This document shows positions 6,786-10,342 of a DNA stretch of 10,342 nucleotides, piece after piece (the first letter of the stretch is position 1; the number at the start of each line of letters is the position of its first letter). The stretch spans positions 1-10,342 of the forward strand of contig JAEWAD010000020.1 of assembly GCA_023391905.1 (NCBI GenBank). Direction: 5' to 3'. The notes under the pieces were generated by a model, which saw nothing but the letters and a program-made list of their open reading frames with translations, ran no database searches and had not been told where the DNA came from. This DNA comes from Pseudomonadota bacterium (GTDB lineage Bacteria; Pseudomonadota; Alphaproteobacteria; Rhizobiales; Kaistiaceae). The position numbers and the translations under genes were made by a program.

Positions 6786-7113
6786 AGTGCATTTCCTCGC
6801 ACCGCACCTTACCTCACGCGGGTCGCGAGGCCTGCGGGCGGCGCCGGCAGCTTGGGGTGGAAGCGTACGAACGATGGCGAAGGCCCCGTTCGGCCGTCCG
6901 GATGATCGCTTCCTGCCCTCGGGCGGAGGCTTCGGGCGACATTCGCCACTATCATGCCGGCGCGGCCATTTGCAAAGGCTTGCCGCGTCGTTATATTCCG
7001 CGCCGTTTCGCGAACCGCTGTCTCTCCCTAAGTGATGGTCGGAGCAAACGACGCATCCAGACCTGACGGGCCATCAGCGGACCCGCCAAAGCCCAGAGGG
7101 AGCATCCTTTTCC
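6786..7113. other. Divergent intergenic region, DUF815 ATPase / yajC
   Basis: These 328 bases separate two divergently read genes. The left end holds the ribosome binding site of the minus-strand ATPase (6793-6798), but I could not identify a convincing minus-strand promoter. The right part holds the promoter at 6970-6997 and a leader of roughly 110 bases before yajC. A small ATG frame at 6874-7035 (53 codons) is preceded only by a weak GGAAG, spans the promoter and resembles nothing I know, so I do not call it. AGAGGGAG at 7095-7102 is the yajC ribosome binding site. Confidence 0.7.
6970..6997 (+). promoter_or_regulatory. Sigma-70-type promoter for yajC-secD-secF
   Basis: A -35 hexamer TTGCAA (6970-6975) and a -10 hexamer TATATT (6992-6997) are separated by 16 bases. 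Each matches the consensus at four or five of six positions, and the -10 is a rare AT-rich island in very GC-rich DNA. Transcription would start near 7004 and run rightward into yajC. Confidence 0.65.
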
Positions 7114-7452
7114 ATGTTCATCACCCCCGCCTTCGCCCAGGCAGCCGGTGCCGCGCCCGGTGGCGCCGATCTGCTGATCCAGTTCGTGCCGTTCATCTTC
7201 GTCTTCGCGATCATGTGGTTCCTGATGATTCGCCCGCAGCGGCAGAAGCAGAAGGCGCACCAGGAGATGATCAAGGGCGCGCGCCGGGGCGATACCGTCG
7301 TTCTGTCGGGCGGTCTGATCGGCAAGATCAACAAGGTGGTGGATGACTCCGAGATCCTGCTGGAGATCGCCGAGGGCGTCCGCGTCCGCGTTTCGCGCGC
7401 CGCGATCGCCGACGTGCGCGCCAAGGGCGAGCCGGCCAAGGACGGCGAGTAA
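7114..7452 (+). CDS. yajC: Preprotein translocase accessory subunit YajC
   Basis: YajC (112 aa) is a small inner-membrane protein that associates with SecD and SecF and helps the SecYEG channel in export and membrane-protein insertion. The N-terminus is short and Ala/Gly-rich, followed by one membrane helix (about 20-39). Then comes the signature FLMIRPQRQKQK (36-47) and a small beta-rich domain starting GDTVVLSGGLIGKI (59-72). Length and layout are typical. AGAGGGAG at 7095-7102 lies 11 bases before the ATG, and a good promoter is about 117 bases upstream. It is the first gene of the yajC-secD-secF run, with secD 63 bases downstream. Confidence 0.97.
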   Translation: MFITPAFAQAAGAAPGGADLLIQFVPFIFVFAIMWFLMIRPQRQKQKAHQEMIKGARRGDTVVLSGGLIGKINKVVDDSEILLEIAEGVRVRVSRAAIADVRAKGEPAKDGE

Positions 7453-7515
7453 GCCATCCGCGCTCCCCTGATGTAACGGCTCGCCTGAGGGCCGCACTCG
7501 ACTGGAACGGTTTCC

Positions 7516-9114
7516 ATGCTGCATTTCACACGCTGGAAGATGATCTCGATCCTGACGGTAGTCATCGTCGGGCTCCTGATCGCTCTTCCCAATCTGTTTT
7601 CCAAGGAAACCGTTGATTCCTGGCCGAGCTGGGTGCCGAAGCGGCAGCTGGTTCTCGGCCTGGACCTTCAGGGGGGCGCCTATCTGCTCTACCAGGTCGA
7701 CAAGCAGGACTACGTGCAGAAGCGCCTGCGCACGCTTGTCGGCGACATTCGCAAGTCGATGCTCGACGAGCCGCGCATTGGCTATTCGGGTCTCGGCGTG
7801 CAGGGCCAGGGCGTGCAGTTCCGCGTCCGCGACCTGTCGCAGCTGCCGGAGGTCCGGAAGCGGCTCGAGCTGCTCCAGAATCCGCTCGGCACGTCGGCGC
7901 TCGGCGGCCCGGGCGTCAATGAATTCGATCTCGACGTCGGCAGCGATGGCCTTGTCCGCATGGCATATTCGGAGGCCGGCCTCGATCAGCGCGTGCGCCA
8001 GATCGTCGACCAGTCGATCGAGGTCATCGGCCGCCGTATCGACCAGCTCGGCACGGTCGAGCCGTCGATCCAGCGCCAGGGCTCGGACCGCATCCTCGTC
8101 GAGGCTCCCGGCCTCGGCGATCCGGAGCGCCTGAAGACGCTCGTCGGACAGACCGCGCAGCTGACCTTCCATCTCGTCGACACGGGCTCCTCGCCCGAGG
8201 GCGCGCGCAAGCCCGGCACCATCGTTCTCGATTCGACCGACACGCCGCCGGTTCCCTACGTGCTCGAGGAAGCGCCGCTTCTGACGGGCGAGGACCTGGC
8301 CGACGCGCAGGCGACCTTCGACTCGCGCACCAACGAGCCCGTCGTCTCGTTCCGCCTGTCGAGCACCGGCGCCCGCATCTTCGGCGAGGTCACGCAGAAG
8401 AACGTCAACCGGCCCTTCGCCATCGTCCTCGACGACAAGGTGATCTCCGCCCCGGTCATCCGTGAGCCCATCCTCGGCGGCTCCGGCCAGATCAGCGGCA
8501 ATTTCTCGATCCAGTCCGCCAACGACCTGGCGATCCTGCTGCGCGCCGGTTCGCTGCCGGCGAAGCTGACCATCGTCGAGGAGCGCAGCATCGGTCCGGG
8601 TCTCGGCGCCGACTCGATCGCCGCCGGCAAGCTCGCCTCGATCATCGCTACCGTCGCCGTCTGCGCCTTCATGGTGCTGACCTACGGCCTGCTCGGCTGG
8701 ATTGCCAACATCGCGGTGATCGTGAACGTCGTCTTGATCTTCGCGGTCATGACGCTGCTCGGGGCGACCCTGTCGCTGCCCGGTATCGCGGGCGTCATCA
8801 TCACGGTCGGTACGGCGGTGGACGCCAACGTGCTGATCTACGAGCGCATACGCGAGGAGTTCAGATCGGGGAGATCGGCGATCGCGTCGATCGATGCCGG
8901 CTTCCACAAGGCGCTCGGTACCATTCTTGACGCGAACGTGACGACCCTGATCGCTGCACTTGTGCTGTTCTATCTCGGCTCCGGCCCGATCCGCGGCTTC
9001 GCCGTCACCCACGCCATCGGCGTCGCGACGACTATCTTCACGGCGTTCACCTTCACCCGCCTCATGGTGGCGATGTGGGTGCGCTGGCGTCGTCCGACCA
9101 AGATCACGCTCTGA
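7516..9114 (+). CDS. secD: Protein translocase subunit SecD
   Basis: SecD (532 aa) forms, with SecF, the proton-driven inner-membrane complex that pulls preproteins out of the SecYEG channel on the periplasmic side. A first membrane helix (about 9-28) is followed by the signature LVLGLDLQGG (45-54) and a large periplasmic P1 region to about residue 360, including LLRAGSLPA (341-349) near its end. The C-terminal bundle of five helices begins near 370 and carries the family motif GTAVDANVLIYERIREE (432-448), whose Asp436 lies in the conserved transmembrane D/R network used for proton movement. Length fits the shorter proteobacterial form. Its stop codon overlaps the secF ribosome binding site, so the two are likely coupled. 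Confidence 0.98.
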   Translation: MLHFTRWKMISILTVVIVGLLIALPNLFSKETVDSWPSWVPKRQLVLGLDLQGGAYLLYQVDKQDYVQKRLRTLVGDIRKSMLDEPRIGYSGLGVQGQGVQFRVRDLSQLPEVRKRLELLQNPLGTSALGGPGVNEFDLDVGSDGLVRMAYSEAGLDQRVRQIVDQSIEVIGRRIDQLGTVEPSIQRQGSDRILVEAPGLGDPERLKTLVGQTAQLTFHLVDTGSSPEGARKPGTIVLDSTDTPPVPYVLEEAPLLTGEDLADAQATFDSRTNEPVVSFRLSSTGARIFGEVTQKNVNRPFAIVLDDKVISAPVIREPILGGSGQISGNFSIQSANDLAILLRAGSLPAKLTIVEERSIGPGLGADSIAAGKLASIIATVAVCAFMVLTYGLLGWIANIAVIVNVVLIFAVMTLLGATLSLPGIAGVIITVGTAVDANVLIYERIREEFRSGRSAIASIDAGFHKALGTILDANVTTLIAALVLFYLGSGPIRGFAVTHAIGVATTIFTAFTFTRLMVAMWVRWRRPTKITL

Positions 9115-9126
9115 GGACGAAATCCC

Positions 9127-10065
9127 ATGGCACATTTTCGTATCGTCCCGGACCAGACCAACATCCCGTTCATGCGGATGCGGAAGTGGACGTTCCCGCT
9201 CGCCGCGTTCCTGTCGATCATGTCGGTGGTGCTGTTCTTCTCCATCGGCCCGAACTACGGCATCGACTTCCTCGGCGGCACGGTCATCGAGATCCAGACC
9301 AAGGAAGAGCATCCCGATCTCGGCAGCCTGCGCACGAAGCTGAACGGCCTCGGCCTCGGTGACGTGCAGGTGCAGACCATCGGCGCCGACGACTCGATCA
9401 TCATCCGCATCGGCCAGCAGGACGGCGGCGAGGAGGCCCAGCAGGCCGCGATCAGCAAGATCCGCACCGCTCTGGCCGACGAGGCCGAGTTCCGGCGTAC
9501 CGACATCGTCGGACCGCGCGTCTCGGGTGAGCTCGCCTTCAACGGATCGATGGCGCTGCTCGCGACCTTCGCGGCGATCGCCGTCTATGTGTGGTTCCGC
9601 TTCGAGTGGCAGTTCGCCGTCGGATCGTTCATCTCGGCCGCCAACGTCGTGGTGATGACCTTCGGCTTCTATGTGGTCACGCAGCACGAGTTCAACCTGA
9701 CCTCGCTCGCCGCGGTGCTGACTACCATCGGCTACTCGCTGAACGACACGGTCGTGGTCTATGACCGTATCCGGGAGACGCTCCGCAAGTACAAGAAGAT
9801 CGCGATCGGCGACCTGATCGACCGCGCCATCAACGACATGCTCGGCCGTACCGTGATCACCACGGTGACGACCCTGATCGCGCTGTTCTCGCTCTATTTC
9901 TTCGGCGGCGAGGTCATCCAGTCGTTCACGGCGGCCATGATCTTCGGCGTGCTGGCGGCGATCTTCTCGTCGGTCTGCGTCGCGGCGCCGATCCTGATCT
10001 ATTTCGGCCTGCGTCCGGACAGCCTGACCAAGAAGCAGAACGTGGAGGCGGCCGGCAAGGCCTGA
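9127..10065 (+). CDS. secF: Protein translocase subunit SecF
   Basis: SecF (312 aa) is the partner of SecD in the RND-like SecDF complex. A first helix (about 22-41) leads into GIDFLGGT (45-52), the SecF counterpart of the SecD LDLQGG motif. A small periplasmic domain follows, ending at VGPRVSGEL (128-136). Five further helices occupy the rest. The motif TTIGYSLNDTVVVYDRIRE (199-217) holds the conserved Asn-Asp and Asp-Arg positions of the family. The gene starts 12 bases after secD; its Shine-Dalgarno GAGGA (9113-9117) uses two bases of the secD stop, pointing to translational coupling and balanced amounts of the two subunits. The C-terminal tail is short and basic. Nothing is unusual. Confidence 0.98.
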   Translation: MAHFRIVPDQTNIPFMRMRKWTFPLAAFLSIMSVVLFFSIGPNYGIDFLGGTVIEIQTKEEHPDLGSLRTKLNGLGLGDVQVQTIGADDSIIIRIGQQDGGEEAQQAAISKIRTALADEAEFRRTDIVGPRVSGELAFNGSMALLATFAAIAVYVWFRFEWQFAVGSFISAANVVVMTFGFYVVTQHEFNLTSLAAVLTTIGYSLNDTVVVYDRIRETLRKYKKIAIGDLIDRAINDMLGRTVITTVTTLIALFSLYFFGGEVIQSFTAAMIFGVLAAIFSSVCVAAPILIYFGLRPDSLTKKQNVEAAGKA

Positions 10066-10070
10066 GCGTC

Positions 10071-10342
10071 ATGGCGCTTTTCACGCGGCCCTCGAAGTCG
10101 CTGCGGCCGCAGCACTTTCCCGGCCAGGCCCCGATCGACGTCTATGGCGACGGAGTCTTCCGCTTCGCGGAGATGTCGCACGATGGCTCGCTGCTCTGCG
10201 TGCCGAGCGGCGTCTATGGCTGGCCGGTGACCCAGGTCTCGGAGATCACCGAGGAACTGCTCGCCGAGGTCTTTGCCGAGGCGGCCGACATCGACATCCT
10301 GGTGCTCGGTTGCGGCCGCGATATCGCGGCCGTGCCGAAGGG
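10071..10342 (+). CDS. Mth938/NDUFAF3-like protein, 5' part (truncated by window end)
   Basis: The first 90 codons of a gene start at an ATG 5 bases after the secF stop, with AAGG at 10057-10060 as a modest ribosome binding site. The segment IDVYGDGVFRFAEMSHDGSL (22-41), then LLCVPSGVYGW (41-51) and the strand DILVLGCGRDI (75-85), match the Mth938-like domain (DUF498), usually about 125 aa. The mitochondrial relative NDUFAF3 assists complex I assembly; the bacterial role is not established. The tight spacing places it in the same transcript as secD-secF. From memory, this linkage is widespread in Alphaproteobacteria and has been noted for the NDUFAF3 family. The missing C-terminus prevents a completeness check. 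Confidence 0.9.
   Translation, partial: MALFTRPSKSLRPQHFPGQAPIDVYGDGVFRFAEMSHDGSLLCVPSGVYGWPVTQVSEITEELLAEVFAEAADIDILVLGCGRDIAAVPK

Noticed and set aside
6874..7035. 53-codon frame starting MAKAPFGRPDD in the DUF815-yajC gap
   Set aside because: The ribosome binding site is weak and distant, the predicted yajC promoter lies inside it, and the sequence resembles no known family. Conservation would be needed to revive it.
6991..9687. 898-codon open frame on the minus strand across yajC, secD and part of secF
   Set aside because: It is fully antisense to well-recognised Sec genes, its translation is a charged Arg/Asp/Glu/His-rich sequence with no family resemblance, and such frames are expected opposite GC-biased genes.

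Overview
The window is high-GC, gene-dense chromosomal DNA from an alphaproteobacterium, most likely of the order Hyphomicrobiales (Rhizobiales). This is inferred from the gene order tatB-tatC-serS-surE-pcm-LysM/M23 lipoprotein, then a convergent DUF815 ATPase, then yajC-secD-secF-Mth938-like gene. It also fits the strong third-position GC bias and the style of the proteins. I saw no mobile element, phage gene, CRISPR array, tRNA or rRNA.

Region 1 (1-1000) is the end of a twin-arginine translocation operon. The last 40 codons of tatB overlap the start of tatC by ATGA, and a strong intrinsic terminator follows tatC. Region 2 (1001-5878) reads left to right. It holds serS (seryl-tRNA synthetase), surE (stationary-phase nucleotidase), pcm (isoaspartyl repair methyltransferase family) and an NlpD-like lipoprotein with two LysM domains and a degenerate M23/LytM domain. 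The order surE-pcm-nlpD matches the classic E. coli surE-pcm-nlpD-rpoS cluster, but here rpoS is absent. A 10-bp hairpin and a convergent gene follow instead. A 225-255 bp gap before the nlpD-like gene carries several candidate regulatory signals, including a near-consensus CtrA box.

Region 3 (5901-6785, minus strand) is a single AAA+ ATPase of the DUF815 type. It starts at GTG with a clear Shine-Dalgarno sequence. Region 4 (6786-10342) begins with a divergent intergenic region carrying a good sigma-70-type promoter for the rightward transcript. It continues with yajC, secD and secF, the SecDF-YajC accessory module of the Sec translocon, and the 5' part of an Mth938/NDUFAF3-like gene that runs off the end.

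The theme is envelope biogenesis: two export systems (Tat, Sec-DF) flank a periplasmic cell-wall factor and two maintenance enzymes, with serS as a housekeeping gene among them. This is an ordinary, conserved core region. I found no convincing new system. The points most worth a second look are the inactive-looking LytM domain with its possible CtrA control, the uncharacterised DUF815 ATPase at this locus, and the altered catalytic loop in the Pcm homologue.
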